64,000 nt of DNA, from the NCBI RefSeq assembly GCF_964204865.1, contig NC_135264.1, positions 62,001-126,000 of the forward strand, read 5' to 3'. A model generated the notes under the pieces. The model was not told the origin of the DNA. It did not search any database and saw only the letters and a program-made list of their open reading frames with translations. This document shows positions 33,711-44,613 of this stretch, piece after piece. The stretch comes from Styela clava. Taxonomy: Eukaryota > Chordata > Ascidiacea > Stolidobranchia > Styelidae. The position numbers were made by a program, and so were the translations under genes. Within the stretch, counting starts at the first letter, position 1, and each line of letters begins with the position of its first letter.

Positions 33711-34560
33711 AAATTAGATACTGAAGTTTGGTCAGTCATGTAACATTTATGGTTTGAAAATATATATTTTTCGCTGTTTAGATAATACATAAATACAAAT
33801 ATATACAAGTTTTTAAGATTTACGACCAAAAATTAGACAGACTGTATTTCTGAATTGTATTATTTGAATACATCTTAAATAGATGATGAATCGTTCAATC
33901 CCGGTACAATTACCTAATCATATTAATAACAAATCAAATGGAACATGAAAACATACACATTTGTGTGGCGATTTTATTAAGAATGCGCCCACAGAGCCGA
34001 GCTTATTGGCAGCGGTGTAATTTTCTATGCATATGTGTACTCATTTGCATACTCAGTAATCATTCGTTTTTGTGTATGACCATTTACCGATCAGTCGATC
34101 GCGAGCTATTCAGAAGATTTCAGTCGATTGCGGTCGAAAGCAGGTTGGCCACCCCTGCTATACACACTGTTAAAAAAATTAGTAAATATACTAATTTTTC
34201 TAGTAAATTTTTACTAATTTTTCGTTGAATTTTACTTTCTACAAGAGTATTTTATTGAAATCACGTGACTTGCTTAGCTGAGCCAATCAGGGTGCTTGTT
34301 TGTTAATAGTTTACTAATGAATAGTAATTTCACTGATCAGTTAGTAATTAATATAACAGAAAAATAGTAAAAAGATTAGTATACTTGGAAAAAGTAAAAA
34401 AATCTAAGATCCTCTAATTTACGAGTAACTATTCTTTCCAATAAACGAATTTATCTACCTACGCATGCGATATAGTCACGAAGCAAATTTAAATACTCCT
34501 TTAGAATTTCATCTAAATTTTGCTCTGGGTATTAATTTGAATTAATTTTATTCTAAAATT
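33711..34560. other. No gene; hAT end and a TTACTAATTTTT-type repeat
   Basis: 34090-34155 is a right-hand hAT terminus (AGTCGATCGCGAGC-like words, ending GCAGGTTGGCCACCCCTG) with no left partner found. Immediately after it, 34171 starts CACTGTTAAAAAAATTAGTA, whose inverted counterpart TTTTTAACAGTG ends at about 39653. The two flanks do not share a target duplication, so they are probably separate copies. Confidence 0.4.
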
Positions 34561-34599
34561 ATTTTGGTTCATCACCCAAAAATTCTGATTGTTTTGCTA

Positions 34600-35530
34600 T
34601 TGCATTAGACAAGATAAGATATTGTTTTTATATATTATTTTTCCGGAAGTAAGCGGACCTATTTGTCCAAAAATTCATCCGCAAAAACTCCACGAGGCAG
34701 GTTGCGTGCGCAGCATTTTTGATTTCGAGTTTCCTTGCCCATCTCGGCTGGGACGCTAAGCTGTTTGGGAGCTCAGCATCGGTTGCGTGCTTATGAAAAC
34801 TGAATGCGGTACGTATGTTAAGTATGCAATAGCGTGAGTCTGAGTTTGATGATTGTGTTAGCAACGGTCTGTACGGTAGCTGCGAATTTACCACGGGTAG
34901 TGGTCTGAATATTGAGGTACCGGTACTGGTACTTTTTGCAGAGATCAAAGTGTCCTATATTTTAATCCTTCTCTTTCCGGTCATAGGTCATTTAGTACCG
35001 GTAATGTGCCAATTATGACATCACTCAAATGTCACGTGCCTGTAGCCCGCGCTTTTTCTGGTTCAGGAATTAGGACTCGGTAAGCGAGGCTCTTTGTCGT
35101 TAGTGGATGTTTATTTTAGGCGGTTGGTTTTTGTAGCTTTTCATGCGTTAATTGAGCATGTTTGTGTTACAGTAGCAGACTTGTAGTTGGTAGACCAAAA
35201 TATTCTTTAAATACCGTGTACATCAGCATCTAATGGTACCGGTACCGTAGCCTACCTGTATACAGCGACATGCTTACACACTGCGTTAGTTTCGCCGTCT
35301 TACCGGTACCGGTATATATCGACGACCAAGAGTAAAAATCTGAATTGGCTATTTCAGTATTTGTTTCGGAATAGATGTAACTTACCGGTAGCCTATGGTG
35401 ATAGGATACGTTCAAACGTTACAAGTCAGTGGCAACAATAGGTACGGTACCGGTAACAGACAGATGAATTCAACTATACCTACAAAGTCTACAAGGCGGC
35501 CATCTTGTTCGGAACGTATTTGGCGATTTC
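34600..35530 (+). promoter_or_regulatory. GC-richer stretch with ACCGGTACC words and a YY1-like site; possible promoter
   Basis: Base composition is more balanced than its surroundings, and GGTACCGGTAC or ACCGGTACCGG words recur at about 34914, 34996, 35235, 35300 and 35445. At 35496-35507 GCGGCCATCTTG resembles the reverse of the YY1 core AAGATGGC, which in animals often lies at transcription starts. It precedes the 35932-37999 gene by about 0.4 kb and may hold its promoter or untranslated first exon. The 106-codon minus-strand frame at 34628-34948 matches nothing I know. Confidence 0.3.
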
Positions 35531-35551
35531 ACAATTTACACTGTATTATTT

Positions 35552-35931
35552 GACTGTTTTTAAGCGTTTTAGCAGGGTTCTTGGTGTTTTTTGACGGGTT
35601 TTCACTGTTTTTAAGCGTTTTAGCAGGGTTCTTGGTGTTTTTTGACGGTTTTTCACTGTTTTTAAGAGTTATAGCAGGGTTCTTGGTGTTTTTTACGGTT
35701 GTTCACTGTTTTTAAGCGTTTTAGCAGGATTCTTGGTGTTTTTTGACGGGTTTTCACTGTTTTTAGGCGTTTTAGCAGGGTTCTTGGTGTTTTTTTGACG
35801 GTTTTTCACTGTTTTTAAGCGTTTTAGCAGGGTTCTTGGTGTTTTTTGACGGTTGGTCACTGTTTTTAAGCGTTTAGCAGGGTTCTGGGTGTTTTTTGAC
35901 GGTTTTTCACTGTTTTTAAGCGTTTTAGCAG
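35552..35931 (+). repeat. Minisatellite, about 7.5 units of 51 bp
   Basis: Unit reads approximately GTTTTAGCAGGGTTCTTGGT, GTTTTTTGACGG, then TTTTTCACTGTTTTTAAGC. Units differ by single substitutions and one or two single-base indels. As 51 is a multiple of three, the minus strand has a spurious open frame of lysine/asparagine-rich repeats (35693-35935). The last unit runs directly into the first supported exon of the neighbouring gene. Confidence 0.92.
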
Positions 35932-37999
35932 GCATTATTATTTAGAACATTGAAATATTCAACCAATAAGAAAATTTCTGAATTTATAAGTTCTTCAAAA
36001 TCGGAATCAAAGAGTCTGAAAACTGAATTACCAAAATCGACTGGGGTGGTCACGTTGATCGCCTATTATTTCGGAGAAAACCTAAACCAAATATTTAAGT
36101 GTTTCCAGGTATGTTCTATGCTTTTTTTGTGTAAAGTACTTTTTTTTGAAAGTTTTTGCATCAAGAGTAATGTAACTTCTGCACAACACTGTTCGTATAA
36201 AGTTTTGTGAGCCGACTGCAAATTAATTGGAAACTAACTGCATGATAGTGGTTAACGGAATTTTTTTGCATATACATTCACTACTTTGCCTATTTTCAGA
36301 AAGAAACCACTTTTTCCCAGATATTAAAAGATATTCCAAAATCTCCATTTATTGCTTGCATAGGTAAGTGTTAGAGGTGAGCGATGTAATTGTGAATATC
36401 GGGAACAATTTCGAAAAATGATATGATAGCTGTTTTCCTGTGATTAATTCTGCGCAACTTTTTCAAAGGCCATTTTGTGTCGCCATATACTTCTCAGTTG
36501 TGATTATTATAAAATAATATCACCAGCTTCTGTCATGCAACCTGCTTTAACTGTTGCGTCACAGTATGCATTGCTTGAAATATGAAATATATTATTTCTG
36601 AAAGAACGTAATGCGCATCATAAGCCTCATCAATGTAATAAGTTCTCCCTTCGTTTTATCAGTGTTGCGCTTGCTATCAACGGTGAGTGAAAATAAGAAC
36701 AAATCCATGTCTGCTATGTTAGATATATAGCCAAAGCCAATTTGGAGATGATCGTACTATTATACAATTAATAATTGTGTAATTGCATATTATCAAAAAA
36801 ATCACTAATCATCCACCTCTAGTAAGTGTATTTGTTATTAGTTGGCTTTAGAAGTTGAGATAATAAGATTAATCAACCTGTCGAGTGACTTTCACTTTAT
36901 TCATAAGCCTATAGATTCGAAGCTAAAGTTTACAATCTTGTGTTTCAGGTAACACGGTAGCGACTGCTGAGACTTTTTACGTCATCGCTGAACGAGAAGT
37001 GGTGTGTTCCTGTAGATCGTTTTTTGAAGCGGTAGCTTTTCAGTTTGCTTCGTTCTATGTTTTCAACATAGAATATCCAAAGAAGGCCTTGCTGACGTTT
37101 GATTTTATTCAGAGGTAAGAAAAAATGTGCTAGTCTACAGTGCTGATATAATTCTTGCTGTTGGCACAATGTACACGTTGTTGACGAATTACCTGTTTCT
37201 TCTGTCATGTAGTGTTATTTGATGACATACAATACAAAAAATGGGTTGTGAAAAGGAAATATGTGACTGGACTTGCACAAACTCATGGTGTCCATATCCT
37301 GGGGACTGGGCCATAAGTGGGGCTGAGAATAATTTAATTAGTTAAACAGTTTTAGGTGGTTAATAATAGACTGACTGGCGGTACCACACATGTTTCCTCC
37401 TTATCTAATATGTTTTACATCCATATGTGAAAAATGAACTCACAACAATCCTATTTTAGTGAACTTCAATTTCAAACGATGTCACTGTGCTCTCCATTTT
37501 GTAGCAGGAAATTTTTGATATATTTGCAAAAAATCATTACTAATGACAGAAATTAATACAATATTTTTCAATTGCTGCATTTGCAATCGAATGTCAACGA
37601 GCGGATGAGCCTATTGCGATTTGCGACAACTGGAGGCTAGGAGGATCTGGTGCTTCTTGGTTTAGCAATTGCATTCCTGGCCCACTGGCAGTTTTTTGTT
37701 TATCCCTTGGCAAGGCACGATACATTATAAATACCTGACATTTTTACTATTTTTGTCCAGTGTTTGTGTTTTTACTATTTTGGTGGTGAGATGACAGGAC
37801 GTTTTCCAAATTTCATATGTGAAACCTATTCGCCATTTAAGTTCGGTCTTTTTTCAGGTTCTTCGGTGACATAAACCCCAGAGGCACTAAGTCGAAAAAA
37901 AGTAAAGGCAAAGACGTTCATGCAAAAGTAATCGGCCTTGCAAGAAGAGTGAATCTATCACAGGCGTTATATGTGCCGTTGTTAGAAATTGATGTTTAA
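35932..37999 (+). CDS. Spliced gene of an uncharacterised animal protein family (SAMD3-like C-terminal region)
   Basis: Four exons in consistent phase: 35932 (or 35946)-36108, 36300-36363, 36949-37114 and 37858-37999, all with GT-AG introns, ending in TAA. About 176-182 residues are visible. The second exon gives PKSPFIACIGNTV across its junction. The third gives an E-T-F-Y-V-I-A-E strand pattern and YVFNIEYPKKALLTFDFIQR, and the fourth continues FFGDINPRGTKSKK with a basic tail. P-x-P-F-I-x-x-x-G, a hydrophobic strand, Y-x-F-N-I-x-Y-P, F-I-Q-R and I-N-P-x-x-G-T-K is the pattern I know from a large, unnamed family in fish and invertebrates. Some members are labelled SAMD3-like. Function is unknown. 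The N-terminal part is missing or lies upstream beyond the minisatellite. No frameshift or stop is seen, so the gene could be active. Confidence 0.78.
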
Positions 38000-38265
38000 G
38001 TAAACTTTGGTGGTGTTACTGCAGCTTACATCACTTTTGACCAGGGGTGAAAACTCGATCAAATTTTCACATGCCTTTGATTGAGTTTCTCAAGTTCGAG
38101 TTCATTACCCTGGTCAGGGGTTTGAGTTCATGTATTTGATAGAGTTTTTCGAAGTTCGAGTTCGCAGCCCTGCTTTTGGCTGATCGATTAATTTGATAAA
38201 AAATGATTTAGCTGTGTGTTGGGTGTGAAGTCTGGATAATTTTAAACAAACTCTGCTCCGTAATC
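38000..38265. repeat. Direct duplication of an ~85-bp unit
   Basis: GGGGTGAAAACTCGATC...GAGTTTCTCAAGTTCGAGTT is followed by GGGGTTTGAGTTCATGT...GAGTTTTTCGAAGTTCGAGTT. The two units (about 38042-38105 and 38118-38172) share the GTTCGAGTTC ending. The rest of the stretch shows nothing. Confidence 0.5.
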
Positions 38266-38660
38266 TTCTTCAACCACAAAATTTCTGGCTTCCACTCATG
38301 ACTATCAACTCCCACATTTGCAAATATATGACTCCGTCTTCTGCTCAAGACTCTTTCAAAATATGAATTAAAACTCTTGACTCCCTGATCTTATAAGATT
38401 TGACTGCTGCTATGCTAGCTGCTTTAGTGTAACTTTTTGTCCAGTTTTATCAATTTTAACATTTTTGAATTTGCAACTTCTGCAAACTCTGCTCCTAGCT
38501 CATGAGCTTTAAAAATGTCCAGTCAAACTCTATTCATAAGTGTGGATAAACTCCGACTATGATTAACTCTATAGACTCCGCAAGCTTCAAAATTTAGAAC
38601 TCCCACTCATGCTCCTACCAAAATCCTCAAACTCCCGCTCTTCGACTTCACGCCCCTTGA
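38266..38660. repeat. Cryptic ACTCC/GCTCC repeat
   Basis: Roughly twenty dispersed AACTC, ACTCC and GCTCC words (AACTCCCAC, GACTCCGTC, AACTCCGAC, GACTCCGCA, AACTCCCGC) are scattered without a fixed period. This looks like a decayed (CTCCGA)n-type simple repeat. Confidence 0.5.
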
Positions 38661-39770
38661 AATCTTATCTTGAAAATTATCTTGCATAATTAACTTTAGA
38701 ATTTGTCATCTTTGAAACTCTTGCCATAGCTACAAAATAGGTTGCATGATATTTCCCAAAATTTTCATTTTGAAACATTATAATTAGAGTAAAGTGCAAA
38801 AAATCGTGAAATTCTTACAATAGTCTCGTTATTATGTCACGTTTGCCAGCGTCTCATAGCCTGGTATCCAGAAATTTGATTTCAAAATAAGTTTGTCAAC
38901 TAAACAACCCAGTCCTAAAACGTTTTCTTGTTTGACTTTATTTGGATCTATTGAGATAAATAAATAGACCTCGAAATGTATAGACCAGATTTCTAACAAG
39001 TGCCAATAGAAACTCGATTTTGATCCATTACATACAGAATTCCTATGTCCTACAAGAACTTGTGCCCTCATTTTATTGCATGGATAGCCTTCAACGTCTC
39101 CTAATAGGTGTTTAAATTTGACTGTAGACCATATATTTTCTGAAATTTCTTTCGAAACTGTTTTACAAGCCTTAAAGGCGTTCAGTGTGTATTTATGGTT
39201 TTATAAAAATATCAATTGTAATAAAATGATTTTCGTTTCCAGAATCTCGTTTTTTTTTATTTTAACTGTAATATGTGTGTTTACTGTTGTGTCGTGCTAG
39301 TAAATAGCTTTGCTACTCTCGTAGTGGTTCGGTCATCGCGAGTGAGAAATTACCATCATGCTAGTATTGTATGGTACTACTGTCGGGTAAGGTAGCTGCC
39401 ATCGAGATAGTAATTTTATTTACTATTTTAAGGTAAAAAATATTACTACTGGTGGGTAGGTTTACTGCCGTCAAAAAAGTAGTATTTTTTACAGTTTTAT
39501 AGTAATTTTTGCTACCATCAATCTATGTAAATTTACTAAAAATACTGTTCATAATACTACTGATAGGGCCTGTAAATTTTTTTACATGGGGCCAGTACTT
39601 TTGCTGCCATTTTTTTTTAGTAAATTTGGAAAAAAATTTTTAACAGTGCATGTTTAATTCAATGCGACATCAAGGTCATTTAAAATTATTCCCAGGAACT
39701 AACATAAACAGTAAAATCACAGTTCCATAGACATTGGTTTTCTAAAAATAAATTAAAAATATAAATAATA
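38661..39770. other. No gene; AT-rich with TACTA/TACTAC-rich stretch
   Basis: 39300-39650 is dense in TAGTA, TACTAC and TTTACTA words and ends in AAATTTTTAACAGTG, matching inverted the terminus at 34171. It is probably a non-autonomous element whose other end I could not fix. No coding exon was found. Confidence 0.4.
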
Positions 39771-40125
39771 TAAGTGGCCTCCTAGCTTCTTTATATCCTG
39801 AAAATTCAAAATTTATCGGGCCATTAGTTGCGAGAAAAGCGAATTTTCACAAAAACAACATGCACAAATTCAACAGCAACAAAAATTTAAGCGGAATAAT
39901 TCACATTAAATTCTAAATAATTAGCAGTTGTTTACCAGTTGATGTTGGGTATTGAATGGTTGAAAAGTGGCCTCCTAGCTTCTTTATATCCCGAAAATTC
40001 AAAATATATCGGGCCATTAGTTGCGAGAAAAGCGATTTTTTACCAAAACAACATGCACAAATTCAACAGCAACAACCGCAACAAAAATTTAAGCGGAATA
40101 GTTCACATTAAATTCTAAATAATTC
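39771..40125 (+). repeat. Direct repeat, two ~155-bp copies
   Basis: AGTGGCCTCCTAGCTTCTTT...AGCGGAATAATTCACATTAA at 39771-39920 recurs at 39965-40122 with few changes and one 9-bp insertion (CAACCGCAA) in an already CAACAGCAACA-rich part. The offset is about 193 bp. Confidence 0.8.
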
Positions 40126-40759
40126 ACAAATACACTTCTTATCCAATGAGGCCAAATCTAACGCAATACGAAAAATGAAGAAAATATTTTTTTACCTGTG
40201 TATGCCAACCTTGAATTTAGAATACAAAAATGAAACATTGTGATAATTTTGTTAATTAATTGGTAGGTATAAAAATGTGCGCATGGTCTCGCCATATATT
40301 TTCTAGTATCTCCCACCAAATATATTACATAGGAAACTGCAAATATCCGGAAACTGATTTCGTTTCCTATTTTTGGCCTACAGTAGTCGAACTGTATTTT
40401 GCATATCCACACGGGCAATGAATAATACCATATATCGCTGAATACGGGACTTATGGGCAAACAATAGTTCATAAATGGCCGAGTGATGAATTATCCGAAG
40501 CTATGCATATAAATATATGACCGACTTCTGACTTCTTTTGTCCTAGTCCTGATAGAACACCTCATCACTGTAGGCCTACTGATTACTTAGCTTCTGGCAC
40601 AATATGACTTGCTATAAAACTTGTAATACATTAAATATTTTGTGAGGCTCCTATTCTTGTATTAGATTTATTACAGGATTCATTATCATAAAATCTTTTC
40701 GTTAATTTGTCCTCTTGTTGTCATGGTGAAAGCTGGTTAATTAATGAAAGTTGGTCTTT
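40126..40759. other. No gene recognised
   Basis: The 104-codon minus-strand frame at 40158-40472 has no recognisable motif or splice context. No repeat boundary was seen before 40760. Confidence 0.4.
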
Positions 40760-42385
40760 TGCGCGTATCGCTGACTCCCTGGGATAAAAATAAACTGCAT
40801 TGTTTTAACTAATTATTGCGTCATGAGGAACCTATTTCCAACATTTCAATGTGGACAAAGAAAGCATAAAAGGCTCAAGCTGAAGCGCTAAATTAGATTC
40901 ATTAAAATAGTGTTGATCCTCATTATGACGCCATACTAAATCGTAAACCGGACTGGCGAACAAAGGAGGATGAAATTATGATGCAAGATTAAATACCCTA
41001 AGGTACCAACGTTTAGGATCCACGCCATTGGCATTTTTCACAGCTGAGGATAACTTACAACATGCATAAATAAATTTAGTCACTGAAACATATGGTTGAA
41101 AAGAAATTGGCCCAAACAATGTTAATGACAGCAATCGCCATATAGTAAGTGATTGCCTATAAGCTATAACTAATGCTGGCAATATAACACGACCATAACA
41201 CTGACACGTTTTCATTTGGTCAAAGCAAAGTCCCGAGAACTTACTCAAAAGATGATCTCAAAGTCAAGCTAACGATGACCACTAGTTTCATTTTACTTAT
41301 TGTCATCATTATAAAGGGAATTAGTTTTTTTAGGTAGATCGATTTGATACAAGGGTTGATAGGAAAATATATCAAAGTATTTTAGAGTTGACGTGTATGC
41401 CGTATATGCGATAATATCGAAAAATTGCTAGCAAGCAGGGTCGAAACATTAGAAATACTGTATGAAGAAAATGCAGCGAAAATGCTAAATGACTATTGAG
41501 AATAACTTTTTTTTATTTAAATTTTTTTTTCACCAATGAGAATATATATGTACCGACATTTCCATTACTAAACTTTATCTGAGATATGAATTATATTTAA
41601 TAGCTGAAAAACGGTCAAACGCGCCAACAAATACTGAAAAAAATCTGAAAATCACATAGCCAGTATTCATTAAACTACCGTTAGGTTATCGACAGAAATA
41701 GACCGTTTCTAAACTCCTTGCATTTGAAATGATTCATTTTTTCAATACTTGAAATCATTTGGCATTTGGTAAAAGTATATAAATGTACAAAATCGCAGGT
41801 CGCAGCACCCCGTTCATTTTAAAAATTCGATGGAACAAAATTTGCAATGGAATAAGAATCGAACATTTTTCTTCAATATCAAGAAACGAGTATAATTATC
41901 GTATTAATAAAGCGTATTAGTGTTTTACTATGTTTCTAGACATTGACTTTTAAGTGCGTCGGTAGGTCAACTGAACAGATGAAAGTACTGAAAGCTGGAA
42001 GTGATTTTTTGCAGTCGCTGAAGACTTGACACACCGCACGGCACGAATTTAACTGCGTTTTGCAGGTTCAAAAATTACCTCATTGCTGCTCACAGTCGTC
42101 GGTTGCGGTCTAGTTCAGTCGTAATTGCGCCTGTCGTAAAATATGTCTCCTGGACATGCAAATGAGAAATAGCAGATGACACGCAATATGAGCAGAGTTT
42201 AAAATCGCACTCCACAAGAGATTTTCGGATCCTCTAGTAAAGTCTGTCTGGTTTTTAATTAACCTCCACATAGCAAAGTATGACTCAAGGCAAACTTAGT
42301 CCCTGATTCAAAAACAAAAAAACAACAACATTGAGTAACTTTTATGTGAAACGTTTGGATCTTTTTACGAATCCTGCGCCATAAA
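40760..42385 (-). repeat. Dispersed repeat family R, copy e (inverted)
   Basis: Reverse complement of 12856-14300 plus the 15395-15480 segment, with no Penelope-like insertion, so it shows the uninterrupted order of the family. The minus-strand frame at 40976-41248 (PISFQPYVSVTKFIYACCKL) matches the plus-strand frame at 14122-14343 in copy a. The edge is at GGCGCAGGATT, as in copy a. Confidence 0.75.
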
Positions 42386-42597
42386 CAACCCCGCCACCGC
42401 TCTAATTAAAAATAAAAGTAATTATCTAGTTAGGGTTTGGCTCTTATGTCAGAATTGCGTTGAAAAAATATGACTTCACAAAAAAAAAATTGAAAAATTT
42501 ACCTCGACCATTGACGAGAAGAACAAAAATGTCCATGAGACGCATGCTTTGACAGCTTTCTCAATTGGGAAAACACCTCTGAGCCAGATGGGCGAAG

Positions 42598-44605
42598 CAG
42601 AGGCGTAGCTTAGGGGGGGGGGGGGGGGGGGGGCAGTGGGGTACATATGCCCCCGGGCGCCAAGGTACAGGGGCGCCAAAATGGGGCTGGCAAAAATTTC
42701 ACAACAAAGGTAAAAAACGGTCACAAGCAAGATCGCACCGGCGGCAGACATCTAATCTTAGTACATGGCAAACTGCACACTTGGTCAAACCACTTACGAC
42801 TGCCGACGTCATCACGCACATAGCACGGTCAGATTTCCATCGTAATTACATGGCCAAAAAAATCTGGCCGGAAAACAAAGCAAAATTTGATTTGGTAACG
42901 TTAGGTAACAAAATGCACCGGGTTAATTACGTGGTTCATGTATCGTTAAGTTCTTGCCTGCGCACTCGGATGTAAGTTGATATTAGTTCTGTGCTGGAGA
43001 CAAATGGAAACGGAATTTGGTTGAATGATGTTAATACATGTTTTGAGTAATACGTGGTTTTGTATTTTGTTGTCAAAGTACCGTACTTTGCGGCAGAGTT
43101 ACATAAAATATATTATACTGTGCTAAAAGACCTCAATGCCGTTTTCGACAATTCGTCGAGATTGCACAGATTTTGCAAATCTCTACCACACGGACATCAA
43201 TGGCCACGAACTTTTCACCGAAATTGGAGATCAACCAGAAACTCCTTTGGCTCTTCTTGGTTTTATTGTGTCTTTTGGAGACGACGTTTTATTCAATCTG
43301 CGAATTTCTCTACAAATTTTGTTAACAATAACAGTTTCAATTGCAAGCTGTGAACGGTCTTTCAGCAGATTGAAACTTATTTTGTCGTATTCGCGTGCAT
43401 CAACGGGACAGGATCGTCTCCGTGATCTTGCACTTCTAAGTGTTGAAAGAGAAACATTGGAAAAAAACAGATTTTGATGACGTGTTAACCAGTTTACGAC
43501 AGTGAAATTGAAAAAATGAATTTATTTTAGACTATGTAGATCATCTTTGACAGTAACTGAGTGGGACATATGCTCTATTTTGTATAGCTTTGCTTCTTCT
43601 TTAAATAAAATGTTCCATTAAAATTTGAATTTACATATACATATATTTTTGAATAAATAATAAAATATATAATTACATATAAATTTGAATTCACATATCG
43701 TCACGCTAATAACCGAATTGCGTAAGTCATTTTGGGCGGTTTTGAATTTTTCATAAAATAGGTATTTATGTAATGCTGCGCACCTGTCTGTTAACTCAGA
43801 TTTTATTTTAAGAATTCCGAAACCCATAAAAATAGAAATTTTGTATTATATGCAAATTTGTTCAATTGTTCCGTCATAAGGAATTATCATTGTTAACGCA
43901 GGACTATTGTGACGTCACAAATGCAAAATAACCTAGGCGAAGGATTTTCGAGTTTTTGCATCTCAGATTCTAGCTTAGCGCTAATAATTTTCAATTTATA
44001 CTACTGTATAGGAAGGCGTGCACTTGTGATATTTACGGTCTGAGTCCAATTCACCATGGTTGACTTTTATATAAGAGTACATTACTGTTTTATTCTTTAT
44101 ATTTAACTTTAGTCTTATTTCGGTGATGTGCAGAGCGTGTTATATTGATGAAATATATATTTTTAAACATAAAAAATAATGTAATTGAAACAGATTAGCT
44201 ATTTTGGGGATTTTGGATTGTTTGGTTTTCAGGACTGGTACATAAGACAAGTTGCAAAATTGCGTATGTCCTCTAGCCATAGACACATTTTTGCCTAAAT
44301 CACAGTGTGCCATTATGACGTCACATGACTGCGTCATACAAATTAACTTAAATCCGGCTACGATCAAAAAGTTGAACTATGGCAAATTAAAGACTCTCAA
44401 TGGCATAGCAATATCATTAGGAAGTTTTTTTACGTTTTTCTCAAAACAGCTAAAAATGACTTACGCAATTCGGTTATTAGCGTGACGAAATATAATTTTT
44501 TTTACATATACAATTAAATGCAATAGAAAACATGATTAAACGTGGGGGCCGGGGCGCCAATTTTATATTTTGCCCCGGGTGCAAAATATGCTGGCTACGC
44601 CTCTG
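42598..44605 (+). mobile_element. hAT element with 8-bp target duplication, internally deleted
   Basis: The left end CAGAGGCGTAGCTTAGG is followed by a G tract of about 19 (42616-42634). The right end is the reverse complement of CAGAGGCGTAGCCAGCATAT. Both flanks carry GGGCGAAG (42590-42597 and 44606-44613). The body is 2008 bp and holds only the end of a transposase (43136-43477), so it cannot move by itself. Confidence 0.9.
43136..43477 (+). pseudogene. hAT transposase C-terminal dimerisation domain
   Basis: The frame ends with TITVSIASCERSFSRLKLIL, then RLRDLALLSVE and a TGA. This is the classic hAT C-terminal dimerisation signature of the ZMYM/TTF-type branch (I-x-V-x-x-A-S-C-E-R-S-F-S-x-L-K). 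Upstream, DINGHELFTEIGD also fits that branch. The N-terminal zinc finger and the catalytic core are absent from the 0.5 kb before it, so this is the tail of a deleted gene. Confidence 0.85.
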
Positions 44606-44613
44606 GGGCGAAG

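Noticed and set aside
35693..35935. 80-codon minus-strand lysine/asparagine-rich repeat frame
   Set aside because: It is a by-product of the 51-bp minisatellite, whose period is a multiple of three. The DNA repeat continues beyond the frame, and single-base indels shift it elsewhere in the array.
34171..39653. One 5.5-kb element bounded by CACTGTTAAAAA and TTTTTAACAGTG
   Set aside because: The flanks (GCTATACA and CATGTTTA) share no target duplication, and the span contains an intact gene and its promoter region. Two separate copies are more likely.
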